In this document: piece after piece, positions 52,424-63,459 of the stretch
Layout: each line of letters starts with the position of its first letter
Numbering within the stretch: position 1 is the stretch's first letter
Origin: Bog-756 sp963699055
Lineage (GTDB): Bacteria > Actinomycetota > Acidimicrobiia > Acidimicrobiales > RAAP-2
Length of the DNA: 64,000 nucleotides
Assembly: GCA_963699055.1 (NCBI GenBank)
Contig: CAVOTA010000002.1
Coordinates: 806,001-870,000, forward strand
Direction: 5' to 3'
Program-made: the position numbers and the translations under genes
Notes under the pieces: generated by a model
What the model was told of the DNA's origin: nothing
The model's input: only the letters and a program-made list of their open reading frames with translations
Databases searched by the model: none

Positions 52424-53233
52424 TCACCTCGGGCGCCGCGGCTCCCACCGGAACCGCCGCGCCGTGACGAACAGGGCGGCGGCGGCCCACACCAGCATGG
52501 CCCCCAGGTCACCGACCCGCAGCCCGGACCCGGGCCCGCCCTCGAAGGCGGCCACCAGCGCCCGGATCATGTGGAAGATCGGGAACCAGTCGGCGATCCT
52601 CGCCAGGACCGAGCCCTGGGCCAGGGGGTAGAAGACGCCGGAGATGAACACGATCGGGAAGTAGATCCCGTTGACCACGGCCGGTGCGGCGTCCGCGTTG
52701 GGCACCAGGATGGTGACGGCGAGACCGAGGGCGCAGAACGTCACGATGCCCACCAGCAGCGTCACCACCACCGCGGCCGGGTGGTACGGGAAGTGCAGGT
52801 GGTAGAAGGCCATCCCGATGCCGACGACCAGCACCGTGAGGATGGCCACCACGATCAGCACCGAGCCGATGAGACCGCCCATGTAGGACCCGATGGCGAT
52901 GGGGGTGCCCCGCATCCGCTTCAGCACCCCGGTCTCGCGCCGGGTGCAGATGGCCATGGCCAGGTTGGTGTAGCAGGCGGCGATGAGACCGAACGTGAGC
53001 ATGGCCACCACCACGTACTGGTCGTAGCGCAAGGTGGTGTCGGGAACCTTCGACGCACCCGCCGACGTGCCCACCACGACCAGGAAGACGATGGGGAAGG
53101 CGAAGGTGAAGACGGCCGCCATCGGGTTCCGCCAGTACGCCTTCTGCTCGTACCCGACCTGGTGGAGTGCCACCCGGACGTCACCGGGGTGCACGTCGCC
53201 CACCCGGACCCCCGCCACCTGCCGGGCGCTCAC
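52424..53233 (-). CDS. ABC-2 type exporter permease
   Basis: 269 residues, six predicted helices: AAVFTFAFPIVFLVVVG, VVVAMLTFGLIAACYTNLAM, GSVLIVVAILTVLVVGIGMA, VVVTLLVGIVTFCALGLAVTI, GIYFPIVFISGVFYPLAQ and a last one near the C-terminus. RRETGVLKRMRGTPI is the typical ABC-2 coupling helix. GTG start overlaps the ATPase stop (GTGA). The two form a drug or lipid exporter; substrate unknown. Confidence 0.85.
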   Translation of the reverse strand: MSARQVAGVRVGDVHPGDVRVALHQVGYEQKAYWRNPMAAVFTFAFPIVFLVVVGTSAGASKVPDTTLRYDQYVVVAMLTFGLIAACYTNLAMAICTRRETGVLKRMRGTPIAIGSYMGGLIGSVLIVVAILTVLVVGIGMAFYHLHFPYHPAAVVVTLLVGIVTFCALGLAVTILVPNADAAPAVVNGIYFPIVFISGVFYPLAQGSVLARIADWFPIFHMIRALVAAFEGGPGSGLRVGDLGAMLVWAAAALFVTARRFRWEPRRPR

Positions 53234-54153
53234 GCCCCGTCCCCACCGGTCAGGGCCAGGTACACGTCCTCGAGGGACGGACGCACGACCGTGAGACCGG
53301 CCAGACCCTCGCCCCGCGCCAGCGCCCAGGCGGTCAGGTCGTGCAGCGCGGGGGTCGGCTCGGGGACGGCGAACTCCACGAACCCGTTGCGCACCACGGC
53401 CTCGACCCCGTCGGGCAGCGGCAGCTCGTCCGCGGTCGAGCCCTCCGGCAGGACGAACCGCACCGTCGACACGCCGTGGTCCCGGCCGCCCAGCGTGTCC
53501 GGGGTCCCGGCCGCCACGATGCGGCCGGCCGCCAGCACGACCACGGTGTCGGCCAGGGCCTGGGCCTCGTCCATGTAGTGGGTGGTGAGCACCACCGTGC
53601 GCCCCTCGGCGCAGAGGTCCCGGACCACGTCCCACGCCTCGCGTCGGGCCGAGGGGTCGAAGCCGGTGGTCGGCTCGTCGAGGAAGATCAGTTCGGGGTT
53701 GCCGACGAGGGCGAGTCCCAGGTCGAGCCGACGCTGCTGGCCACCGGAGAGCACCTTGACCCGGGAGCGCGCCTTCTCCCCCAACCCGACGAGCTCGATC
53801 ACCTCGTCCACGGCGCGGGACTCCTCGTAGAGGTGGGCGCGCTGCTCGAGCGCCTCGGTCACCGTCAGGTAGGGGTCGACGGCGCACTCCTGGAGGACGA
53901 TGCCCATCCGCGCCCGGAGCGAGCGGTCCCGGCCGGCCGGGTCGAAGCCGAGGACCGACACCTCGCCGGCGTCGCGGTCCCGGTAGCCCTCGAGGATCTC
54001 CACCGCGGTGGTCTTGCCCGCCCCGTTCGGCCCCAGCACGGCGAGCACCTCCCCCCGGCGGACCTCGAAGTCGATCCCGCGCAGGGCGGCGAAGCTCCCG
54101 TAGGACTTGGTGAGCCCCCGGACGGCGATGGCGATGTCGGTACGGGGGGACAC
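53230..54153 (-). CDS. ABC-2 exporter ATP-binding protein
   Basis: 307 residues. Walker A GPNGAGKTT (~41-49), Q-loop GIVLQE, signature VLSGGQQRRLDLGLAL, Walker B ELIFLDEPTTGFD and switch His (LTTHYMDEAQ) are all present, followed by the ~90-residue C-terminal extension of the DrrA type. Drives the permease encoded directly downstream. The GTG start lies 8 nt after TAGGTT. This pair sits between pth and mfd, an insertion relative to the M. tuberculosis order. Confidence 0.9.
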   Translation of the reverse strand: MSPRTDIAIAVRGLTKSYGSFAALRGIDFEVRRGEVLAVLGPNGAGKTTAVEILEGYRDRDAGEVSVLGFDPAGRDRSLRARMGIVLQECAVDPYLTVTEALEQRAHLYEESRAVDEVIELVGLGEKARSRVKVLSGGQQRRLDLGLALVGNPELIFLDEPTTGFDPSARREAWDVVRDLCAEGRTVVLTTHYMDEAQALADTVVVLAAGRIVAAGTPDTLGGRDHGVSTVRFVLPEGSTADELPLPDGVEAVVRNGFVEFAVPEPTPALHDLTAWALARGEGLAGLTVVRPSLEDVYLALTGGDGA

Positions 54154-54161
54154 GGGAGGTG

Positions 54162-54167
54162 AACCTA
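54162..54167 (-). promoter_or_regulatory. -10 hexamer TAGGTT, leaderless
   Basis: Minus-strand TAGGTT ends 8 nt before the GTG at 54153 of the exporter ATPase and overlaps the pth stop. Confidence 0.45.
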
Positions 54168-54761
54168 GTCGGCGGTGTTCACCCGGTTCATGGCCACCTC
54201 GACCCCGGCGGTCACGATCAGCTCGACGGCGTCGGCGGCCACGACGGCGGCGAGGTCGAGACCGGCCCGCTCCTCCTTGCCGGGGCGCTTGAGGACGTAG
54301 TCGGCCCCCGGCTGGCGGCCCGGCGGCTTGCCGATGCCGATGCGGATGCGCAGGTAGTCACCCGTGTGCAGGTGGGCGTGGATCGACTTGAGCCCGTTGT
54401 TGCCGGCCGTTCCCCCGCCCACCTTGACCTTCACCCGACCCGAGGGGAGGTCGAGCTCGTCGTGGACGACCACCAGGCGGGACGTGGCCGCCGTGCCGTC
54501 GGCCGGGGCGTCGATCCCGGCCCGGCGCACCAGGGGTGCCACGGCCCGGCCCGACTCGTTCATGTAGGTGAGGGGCACGGCGCACAGCACCGCGTGGTCG
54601 GCGATGCGAATCTGCCCGGCCCGGGCGAACAGGCCCTTCTCGGCCGCGAGCGCACCGTGGTGGCGCGCCACCAGCAGCTCGACGGCGCGGGCGCCGATGT
54701 TGTGCCGGGTGCCCTCGTACTCGGCCCCGGGATTGCCGAGCCCGACGACGAGCAGGTCCAC
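54165..54761 (-). CDS. pth: Peptidyl-tRNA hydrolase
   Basis: 198 residues, family length. VVGLGNPGAEYEGTRHNIGARAV carries the catalytic His; TYMNESGRAV the substrate-binding Asn; VVHDELDLPSGRVKVK the Asp; GGTAGNNGLKSIHAHL completes the site. Recycles peptidyl-tRNA released from stalled ribosomes. GTG start, 51 bp downstream of rplY, same strand. Confidence 0.95.
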   Translation of the reverse strand: MDLLVVGLGNPGAEYEGTRHNIGARAVELLVARHHGALAAEKGLFARAGQIRIADHAVLCAVPLTYMNESGRAVAPLVRRAGIDAPADGTAATSRLVVVHDELDLPSGRVKVKVGGGTAGNNGLKSIHAHLHTGDYLRIRIGIGKPPGRQPGADYVLKRPGKEERAGLDLAAVVAADAVELIVTAGVEVAMNRVNTAD

Positions 54762-54812
54762 GGCCGCCCCCCGACGGGGGCTGCCGGCCCCCTCGCGGCG
54801 GCGGAGCAGGGC

Positions 54813-55448
54813 CTAGCCCTCGTCGGTCTCGGAGGCGGCGGGTGCGGCCTCTTCGGCGCCGGCGGCCTCCTCGGCAGCCGTGGCGACCTGGACACGGGGC
54901 GGGTTGCCGCCCACGACCGTGGTCTCGGGGTCGGTCTCGAGCTCGACACCGGCCGGGATGGCGATGTCCGACACGTGCAGCGCCCCGCCGATGGTCAGCG
55001 ACGAGATGTCGATGTCCACCGAGTTGGGGATGTCCGTCGGCCGGGCCTTGACCTGGAGGGTGAACAGCTGCTGGTCCACGATGCCGTCGCCGTGGGCCAC
55101 CTCGACGGCCTCGCCGACCAGGTTGATCGGCACCTCGGCGCTGATCACCTCGTCGCGGCGGACGATGAGGAAGTCGACGTGGGTCACCGTGTTGCGCACC
55201 GGGTGGTGCTGGATGTCACGGGCCAGGGTCAGGTGCTCGGTGCCGTCCACCTGCAGCGACAGCAGCGTGTTGAGTCCGGCCTCACCAGACATGGCGATCT
55301 GGAACTCGCGGGCGACGACCGCCACCGGGATGGGGTCGGTGCCGTGGCCGTAGACCACACCGGGGATCTTGCCCTCGGTGCGCAGGCGACGGGTCGAACT
55401 CGATCCGATCTCCCGGCCGGTCTGGGCGGTGAGCGTGGTTTCGGGCAT
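54813..55448 (-). CDS. rplY: Ribosomal protein bL25 (Ctc form)
   Basis: 211 residues, the long CTC form with a C-terminal TL5 domain. STRRLRTEGKIPGVVYGHG opens the 5S rRNA-binding domain; THVDFLIVRRDEVISAEVPI begins the second domain; an acidic Ala/Glu tail ends it. Binds 5S rRNA in the large subunit. ATG at 55448 with AGGAG; a TATCAT hexamer (55547-55552, minus strand) gives a ~90-nt leader. Confidence 0.92.
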   Translation of the reverse strand: MPETTLTAQTGREIGSSSTRRLRTEGKIPGVVYGHGTDPIPVAVVAREFQIAMSGEAGLNTLLSLQVDGTEHLTLARDIQHHPVRNTVTHVDFLIVRRDEVISAEVPINLVGEAVEVAHGDGIVDQQLFTLQVKARPTDIPNSVDIDISSLTIGGALHVSDIAIPAGVELETDPETTVVGGNPPRVQVATAAEEAAGAEEAAPAASETDEG

Positions 55449-55520
55449 GCGGGGACTCCTCGGGAGGTGCAGAGACGGGCGCAGGGTCGGGTCCGCCGGT
55501 CGTGCGCAGGGCACCGATCG

Positions 55521-55552
55521 GCAGCGGCCGCTGCTGACGGCCCACCATGATA
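55521..55552 (-). promoter_or_regulatory. rplY promoter and leader palindrome
   Basis: Minus-strand TATCAT (55547-55552) is a good -10. Just downstream is a perfect 14-nt palindrome GCAGCGGCCGCTGC (55521-55534) at the start of the predicted leader, possibly for autoregulation or mRNA stability. Confidence 0.4.
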
Positions 55553-55595
55553 GACGCAAGCCCGATCCCCGGGCCACACGCCCGGGGACCAGGGA

Positions 55596-56567
<972 letters not shown>

Positions 56568-56573
56568 GGCCCG

Positions 56574-56579
56574 ACGCTA
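56574..56579 (-). promoter_or_regulatory. -10 hexamer TAGCGT, leaderless prs
   Basis: Minus-strand TAGCGT ends 6 nt before the ATG at 56567 and overlaps the glmU stop region. Confidence 0.55.
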
Positions 56580-57758
56580 CCGCGGCCCGGCGTCGGGGTC
56601 AGATGCCGCCGGCCCCACCACGCCGCCCGCCGGGACCTCGGACCCCTCCCCCAGCACGGCGAAGGGCCCGATGCGGGCGTCGTTCCCGATGACCGACCGC
56701 CGGCACACGCTGGAGGCGATGACGGCGCCCTCGCCGACGGTCGTGTCGACCAGCCGAGTGTCGGGCCCCAGTTCGGCGTGCTCGCCCACCACGCAGGCGC
56801 CCTGGAGGATGGTGCCGGGCAGGAGCACCACGTCCGTGGCCAGGGTGACGTCGACGTCGATGTAGGTCGTCACCGGGTCCCACATGGTGACCCCCCGGCG
56901 CATCCACCGTTCGTTGATCCGGTCGCGCAGCTCGGCCTCGGCCACCGCCAGCTGTGCCCGGTCGTTGACACCGGCCACCTCCATGGTGTCCTCCACGATC
57001 ACCGAGCCCACCCGGTGGCCTGCCTCGTACAGGACCTCCACCACATCGGTCAGGTAGTACTCGCCCTGGGCGTTGGCGGGGCTGAGCCGCCGCAGCGACG
57101 GTGCCAGCACACTGCGCTTGAAGCAGTACATCGACGTGTTGACCTCGCGGACCTCGCGCTCGGCATCGGTGGCGTCGCCGTCCTCCACCACCCGGGCCAC
57201 GGCGTCGTCGCGCCCCCGGACGACCCGCCCGTAGCCCGACGGGTCGTCGAGGACCGCCGTCAGCAGGGTGGCGGCATCGTCGGCGGCGCGGTGGGCCCGC
57301 ACCAGTCCGGCCAGGGTCCCGGGCCGGAGCAACGGGGTGTCCCCCGGCAGGACGACCACGTCACCGTCGTCACCGTCGTCCTCGTCGGGCAGCCCGGTCA
57401 GGGCCACCGACATGGCGTCGCCGGTCCCACGCTGCTCGGACTGCTCCACGAACTCGATGGCCATGCCGGGCGGGGCGTGCTCGATCAGGGTCTTGGTGAC
57501 CCACTCCGCCCGGTGGCCGACCACGACGACCACCCGGGTCACCGGCAGCTCGGCCAGGGCGTCCAGCACGTGCAGGATCATGGGACGGCCGCACAGGCGG
57601 TGCAGCGGCTTGGGCCGCGCCGACCGCATGCGGGTGCCGTGTCCGGCGGCCAGCACCACGGCCGACAGGGGCCGGCCGGCCGGTGCCGACCGGGACGTCC
57701 CGACCGAGGGGGACCCCCACTCGTCCGGCCTGCCCTGGGGGTAGGTACGGATCACCAT
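56577..57758 (-). CDS. glmU: GlmU-like UDP-GlcNAc pyrophosphorylase with truncated acetyltransferase domain
   Basis: 393 residues, against ~450-490 in usual GlmU. The uridylyltransferase domain is whole: SAVVLAAGHGTRMRSARPKPLH, QSEQRGTGDAMSVAL, VVLPGDTPLL, EVNTSMYCF and NAQGEYYLTDVVEVL. The left-handed beta-helix begins (GVTMWDPVTTYIDVDVTLATD ... GPDTRL ... RIGPFAVLGEGSEV) but stops there; the coils with the acetyl-CoA site and catalytic His are absent. prs starts 9 nt later, so this is not a frameshift. It should make UDP-GlcNAc from GlcNAc-1-P but not acetylate GlcN-1-P. The start is uncertain by ~25 residues. Confidence 0.85.
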   Translation of the reverse strand: MVIRTYPQGRPDEWGSPSVGTSRSAPAGRPLSAVVLAAGHGTRMRSARPKPLHRLCGRPMILHVLDALAELPVTRVVVVVGHRAEWVTKTLIEHAPPGMAIEFVEQSEQRGTGDAMSVALTGLPDEDDGDDGDVVVLPGDTPLLRPGTLAGLVRAHRAADDAATLLTAVLDDPSGYGRVVRGRDDAVARVVEDGDATDAEREVREVNTSMYCFKRSVLAPSLRRLSPANAQGEYYLTDVVEVLYEAGHRVGSVIVEDTMEVAGVNDRAQLAVAEAELRDRINERWMRRGVTMWDPVTTYIDVDVTLATDVVLLPGTILQGACVVGEHAELGPDTRLVDTTVGEGAVIASSVCRRSVIGNDARIGPFAVLGEGSEVPAGGVVGPAASDPDAGPR

Positions 57759-57828
57759 GTCGTCACCGTCGCGACGGGGCGGAGCGGTTCGGTGCGGGGC
57801 TCGGCACGCGTGGCAGGGGTCATGGGCC

Positions 57829-57834
57829 TATTCT
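57829..57834 (+). promoter_or_regulatory. -10 hexamer TATTCT of the catabolic operon
   Basis: TATTCT lies 66 nt before the ATG at 57901, giving a predicted ~60-nt leader for the carboxylase operon. A divergent gene (glmU) lies on the other side; the gap shows no operator palindrome. Confidence 0.4.
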
Positions 57835-57900
57835 TCCCACGTCGGACGGGTCGATGCGACACCGTGCGGCCTGACCGCCCCGACCAGGGCACCTTCGACC

Positions 57901-59499
<1,599 letters not shown>

Positions 59500-59506
59500 G
59501 GCGGAC

Positions 59507-61588
59507 GTGAGCCCCGACGACGCACCGGCACGACCGCTGCACTCGCTCCTCGTCGCCAACCGCGGGGAGATCGCCCGACGCATCATGCGCACGGCCCGGG
59601 CCATGGGGATCGCCACGGTCGCCGTCCACTCCGACGCCGACGCCGGCTCGCCCCACGTGGCCGAGGCCGACCTCGCCGTGCGCCTGCCGGGCGACGCCCC
59701 GGGCGACACCTACCTGCGCCAGGACCTGCTGCTCGAGGCGGCGGCCCGGGCCGGTGCCGACGCCGTCCATCCCGGCTACGGGTTCCTCTCCGAGTCGGGC
59801 ACCTTCGCGCGGGCGGTGGTCGACGCCGGTCTGGTCTGGGTGGGTCCCCCGCCCGCCGCCATCGACGCCATGGGCTCGAAGATCGGTGCCAAGGACATGA
59901 TGCGGGCGGCCGGGGTCCCGACGCTCCCGTCGATCACCGTCGACGGCGACGAGCCCCCCGACCCGGCGGCCGTCGAGGCGCTGGGCTGGCCGCTGCTGGT
60001 CAAGGCATCCGCCGGCGGCGGGGGTCGGGGCATGCGCATCGTCGCCTCGCCCGGCGAGTTGGACGGTGCGCTGGCCGGCGCCCGGCGCGAGGCCCTGTCG
60101 GCCTTCGGCGACGGCACCGTGTTCCTGGAGCGCTACATCACCGCGCCCCGCCACATCGAGGTGCAGGTCCTGGCCGACGCCCACGGGGACGTCGTGGCCA
60201 TGTTCGAGCGCGAGTGCAGCATCCAGCGCCGCCACCAGAAGATCATCGAGGAGGCGCCCTCGCCGGTGGTCGGCCCCGCCCTCCGGGCCCGCCTGTCGGA
60301 GGCCGCCGTGGCCGCCGCCCGTGCCGTCGGCTACGTCAACGCCGGCACCGTCGAGTTCGTCCTCGACACCGGCGGCGCCGGGGGCCCGGGCGACGGCGAG
60401 CCCTACTTCCTCGAGATGAACACCCGGCTCCAGGTCGAGCACCCGGTGACCGAGGAGGTGACCGGACTCGACCTGGTGCGCCTGCAGCTGCTCGTCGCCG
60501 GCGGGGCCGCCCTGCCGCCCGAGGTCCACGAGGCCGTGGCCCGGGGCCCGGTCGGGCACGCCGTCGAGGCCCGCCTGTACGCCGAGGACCCGGCCGCCGG
60601 GTGGCTCCCGTCCACCGGGACCCTGGCGGCGTTCGCCGTACCCACGGACCGCCCCGGCGTGCGCCTCGACTCGGGCGTCGAGCCCGGCGGCGTCGTCAGC
60701 CCCCACTACGACCCGATGCTGGCCAAGGTGATCGCCCATGCCGCCACCCGCACCGAGGCGGTGGCGACCCTGTCCGCGGCGCTGGCGGAGTCCCGGATCC
60801 ACGGCGTCACCACCAACCGCGACCTGCTGGTGCGCACCCTGCGCCACGAGGCGTTCGGGTCCGGCGCCACCGACACCGGCTTCCTCGACCGGCACGGTCT
60901 CGACCTCCTGGCCGCGCCGCTGGCCGACGAGGGCGCCGTGGGGCGCCACGCCGTGGCTGCCGCCCTGGCCGGCCAGTCCGCCCGCCGGGCCGGGGCCCGG
61001 GTGCTCGCCACCGTGCCGTCGGGCTGGCGGCTGGACGACGCCGACCGTCAGGAGATCACCTTCGACGTCGGACCCCGGGTGGTGCACGTGGCCTACCGGA
61101 TGGGCCGGCGCGGACGGGGCGTGGCCGAGGTGGCCCTCGACGGCGAGGTGCTCGACGTGACCGCCGGGACGGTGACGCCGGAGTCGGTGACGTTGCGCGC
61201 CGGCGGGGTGTCCCGCCGCTACGCCGTCCAGCGGGTCGGCCCGGTGACCTACGTCGACGGCCCCGACGGGTCGTCGCGGCTGGTCGAGGAGGATCGCCAT
61301 CCGGTGGCCGGGGCGCAGCTGTCCGAGGGCTCGGCCCTGGCCCCCATGCCCGGCGGTGTGGTCCGGGTGGCGGTTGCCGCCGGCGACCGGGTCGAGGCCG
61401 GCCAGGTCCTCGTCGTACTGGAGGCCATGAAGATGGAGCACACCGTCCACGCCGGGGCGTCCGGCACCGTGGCCGAGGTGGACGTCACCGAGGGCGACCA
61501 GGTCGAGACGGGGCGTCTCCTCGTGGTGGTCGAGCCCGACGCCGGCGGCACGGACGGCGCCGACGACCCCGGAGGTGCGGCGTCGTGA
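59507..61588 (+). CDS. Acyl-CoA carboxylase biotin-carrying alpha subunit
   Basis: 693 residues. Biotin carboxylase: LLVANRGEIARRIMRTA, HPGYGFLSES, ATP-grasp KASAGGGGRGMRIV, FERECSIQRRHQKIIEE and EMNTRLQVEHPVTEE; a middle BT-like domain; then a biotinyl domain with LEAMKMEHTV near the C-terminus. Uses ATP and bicarbonate to carboxylate biotin for the beta subunit. GTG start 7 nt after the beta stop; the AtuA-like gene overlaps its stop by GTGA. Confidence 0.92.
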   Translation: MSPDDAPARPLHSLLVANRGEIARRIMRTARAMGIATVAVHSDADAGSPHVAEADLAVRLPGDAPGDTYLRQDLLLEAAARAGADAVHPGYGFLSESGTFARAVVDAGLVWVGPPPAAIDAMGSKIGAKDMMRAAGVPTLPSITVDGDEPPDPAAVEALGWPLLVKASAGGGGRGMRIVASPGELDGALAGARREALSAFGDGTVFLERYITAPRHIEVQVLADAHGDVVAMFERECSIQRRHQKIIEEAPSPVVGPALRARLSEAAVAAARAVGYVNAGTVEFVLDTGGAGGPGDGEPYFLEMNTRLQVEHPVTEEVTGLDLVRLQLLVAGGAALPPEVHEAVARGPVGHAVEARLYAEDPAAGWLPSTGTLAAFAVPTDRPGVRLDSGVEPGGVVSPHYDPMLAKVIAHAATRTEAVATLSAALAESRIHGVTTNRDLLVRTLRHEAFGSGATDTGFLDRHGLDLLAAPLADEGAVGRHAVAAALAGQSARRAGARVLATVPSGWRLDDADRQEITFDVGPRVVHVAYRMGRRGRGVAEVALDGEVLDVTAGTVTPESVTLRAGGVSRRYAVQRVGPVTYVDGPDGSSRLVEEDRHPVAGAQLSEGSALAPMPGGVVRVAVAAGDRVEAGQVLVVLEAMKMEHTVHAGASGTVAEVDVTEGDQVETGRLLVVVEPDAGGTDGADDPGGAAS

Positions 61589-63411
61589 CCCGACCGCTGC
61601 GGATCGCCAACTGCTCGGGCTTCTACGGTGACCGCCTGTCGGCCGCCCGCGAGATGGTCGAGGGCGGGCCCGTCGACGTCCTCACCGGAGACTGGCTGGC
61701 CGAGCTGACCATGCTGATCCTGTGGAAGGGCATGCAGCGCGATCCGTCCCGGGGGTGGGCCCACACCTTCCTGACCCAGATGGAGGAGGTGCTCGGCACC
61801 TGCGTCGACCGGGGCATCAAGGTGGTGACCAACGCGGGCGGGCTCAACCCGGCGGGCCTGGCCGACCAGGTCCGCCTGCTGGCCGACCGGCTGGGCCTCC
61901 CGGTGGCCGTCGCCCACGTCGAGGGGGACGACCTCCTGCCCCGCCTGGGCGAACTGGCGGCCGCCGGCCACCCGCTCGACCACCTCGACACCGGTGCCGC
62001 CCTGGACTCGGCGACGGGCACCGTGGTGTCGGCCAACGCCTACCTCGGCGCCTGGCCCATCGTCGAGGCCCTCACCTCCGGTGCCGACGTGGTGGTGTGT
62101 CCACGGGTGACCGACGCGTCCCTGGTGGTCGGTCCGGCCGCCTGGCACCACGGCTGGACGGAGACCGACTGGGACGCCCTGGCCGGCGCCGTGGTGGCGG
62201 GCCACGTCATCGAGTGCGGCCCCCAGGCCACCGGCGGCAACTACGCCTTCTTCACCGAGGTCCCCGGGCTCGAGCACCCCGGCTTCCCCCTCGCCGAGGT
62301 GGCGGCCGACGGATCGTCGGTCATCACCAAGCACCCGGGGAGCGGCGGGCAGGTGTCGACCGGGACCGTCACCGCCCAGCTCCTCTACGAGATCGCCGGA
62401 CACCACTACCCCAACACCGATGTCGTCGCCCGCTTCGAGACCGTCGAGGTGACCGACGAGGGTCACGACCGGGTCCGGCTCTCGGGGATCCGGGGCCTGC
62501 CCGCACCCCGCGACGTCAAGGTCTGCTGCAACCTGCTCGGCGGGTGGCGCAACACGATGACCTTCGTGCTCACCGGTCTCGACATCGAGGCCAAGGCGGA
62601 CCTGACCGTGCGCTCGTTGGCCGACGCCCTCGGCGGGACCGGCCAGTTCGCCGAGTTCGACGCGCGGCTGATCCGCTCGGACAAGGAGGACGCCCCCGTC
62701 AACGTGGAGGCCACCGCCCAGCTCCGGATCACGGTGAAGGACGAGGACGCGGAACGGGTGGGACGCCGCTTCTCGGGGGCGGCCACCGAACTGGCCCTCG
62801 CCGGGTACCCCGGCCTCCACCTGACCGCACCCCCCGGGGCGGCCACCGCCTACGGGGTCTACTGGCCCGCGCTGGTGCCCGCCGAGCTGGTGGTGCCGAC
62901 GGTCGTGCTGGCCGACGGGACCCGGGTGGTGGTGCCCCACCACGGCCACCGCGCCATGCCGGGGCCGTCCGTCGTCGACTCCGGCGAGGACGCCTCGCTG
63001 TCCCCCGGCGTACCCGAGGCCCCCGACGCCGTCCCGTCGGCCCGCGCCGGCAGGCCCCCGGGGGAGCCGACCCAGCGGCTGCCCCTCGGGACCCTGATCG
63101 GGGCCCGGTCGGGCGACAAGGGCGGCAACGCCAACGTCGGCCTGTGGGCCCGGTCCGACGACGCCTGGGCATGGCTCGACGCCGAGCTGACCCTCGAGTG
63201 CTTCCGGTCACTCCTGCCCGAGGCGGACGACCTGGTGGTGCAGCGCCATGCCTTCCCCAAGCTGCGGGCCCTCAACTTCGTGGTCGTCGGACTGCTCGGC
63301 GAGGGGGTGGCGTCATCCACACGTCCGGACCCGCAGGCCAAGGGGCTCGGCGAGTACCTGCGGAGTCGCACGGTCGACATCCCGTCGCGGCTCCTCCTTC
63401 CCGCGTCGTAG
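61585..63411 (+). CDS. AtuA-like protein (DUF1446 with C-terminal AtuA domain)
   Basis: 608 residues. The DUF1446 part starts RPLRIANCSGFYGDRLSAAREMVEGG, then GDWLAELTMLIL, VTNAGGLNPAGLADQV, ANAYLGAWPIVEALTSGADVVVCPRVTDAS and TGGNYAFFTEV. A Pro-rich linker leads to a small C-terminal domain (LIGARSGDKGGNANVGLWAR). AtuA is needed for acyclic terpene use in Pseudomonas, but its reaction is not settled. Here it is fused and sits between carboxylase and dehydrogenase genes, GTGA-coupled to the alpha subunit. Confidence 0.85.
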   Translation: MTRPLRIANCSGFYGDRLSAAREMVEGGPVDVLTGDWLAELTMLILWKGMQRDPSRGWAHTFLTQMEEVLGTCVDRGIKVVTNAGGLNPAGLADQVRLLADRLGLPVAVAHVEGDDLLPRLGELAAAGHPLDHLDTGAALDSATGTVVSANAYLGAWPIVEALTSGADVVVCPRVTDASLVVGPAAWHHGWTETDWDALAGAVVAGHVIECGPQATGGNYAFFTEVPGLEHPGFPLAEVAADGSSVITKHPGSGGQVSTGTVTAQLLYEIAGHHYPNTDVVARFETVEVTDEGHDRVRLSGIRGLPAPRDVKVCCNLLGGWRNTMTFVLTGLDIEAKADLTVRSLADALGGTGQFAEFDARLIRSDKEDAPVNVEATAQLRITVKDEDAERVGRRFSGAATELALAGYPGLHLTAPPGAATAYGVYWPALVPAELVVPTVVLADGTRVVVPHHGHRAMPGPSVVDSGEDASLSPGVPEAPDAVPSARAGRPPGEPTQRLPLGTLIGARSGDKGGNANVGLWARSDDAWAWLDAELTLECFRSLLPEADDLVVQRHAFPKLRALNFVVVGLLGEGVASSTRPDPQAKGLGEYLRSRTVDIPSRLLLPAS

Positions 63412-63459
63412 TCTGGGAGCCGGGCGCGGGTGCGCCCCCGACCGCGCCAGGAGGAACCC

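Noticed and set aside
48795..52631. A 1278-codon plus-strand frame opposite mfd
   Set aside because: Composition is typical of antisense to a GC-rich gene; no family motif, and mfd is unmistakable on the other strand.
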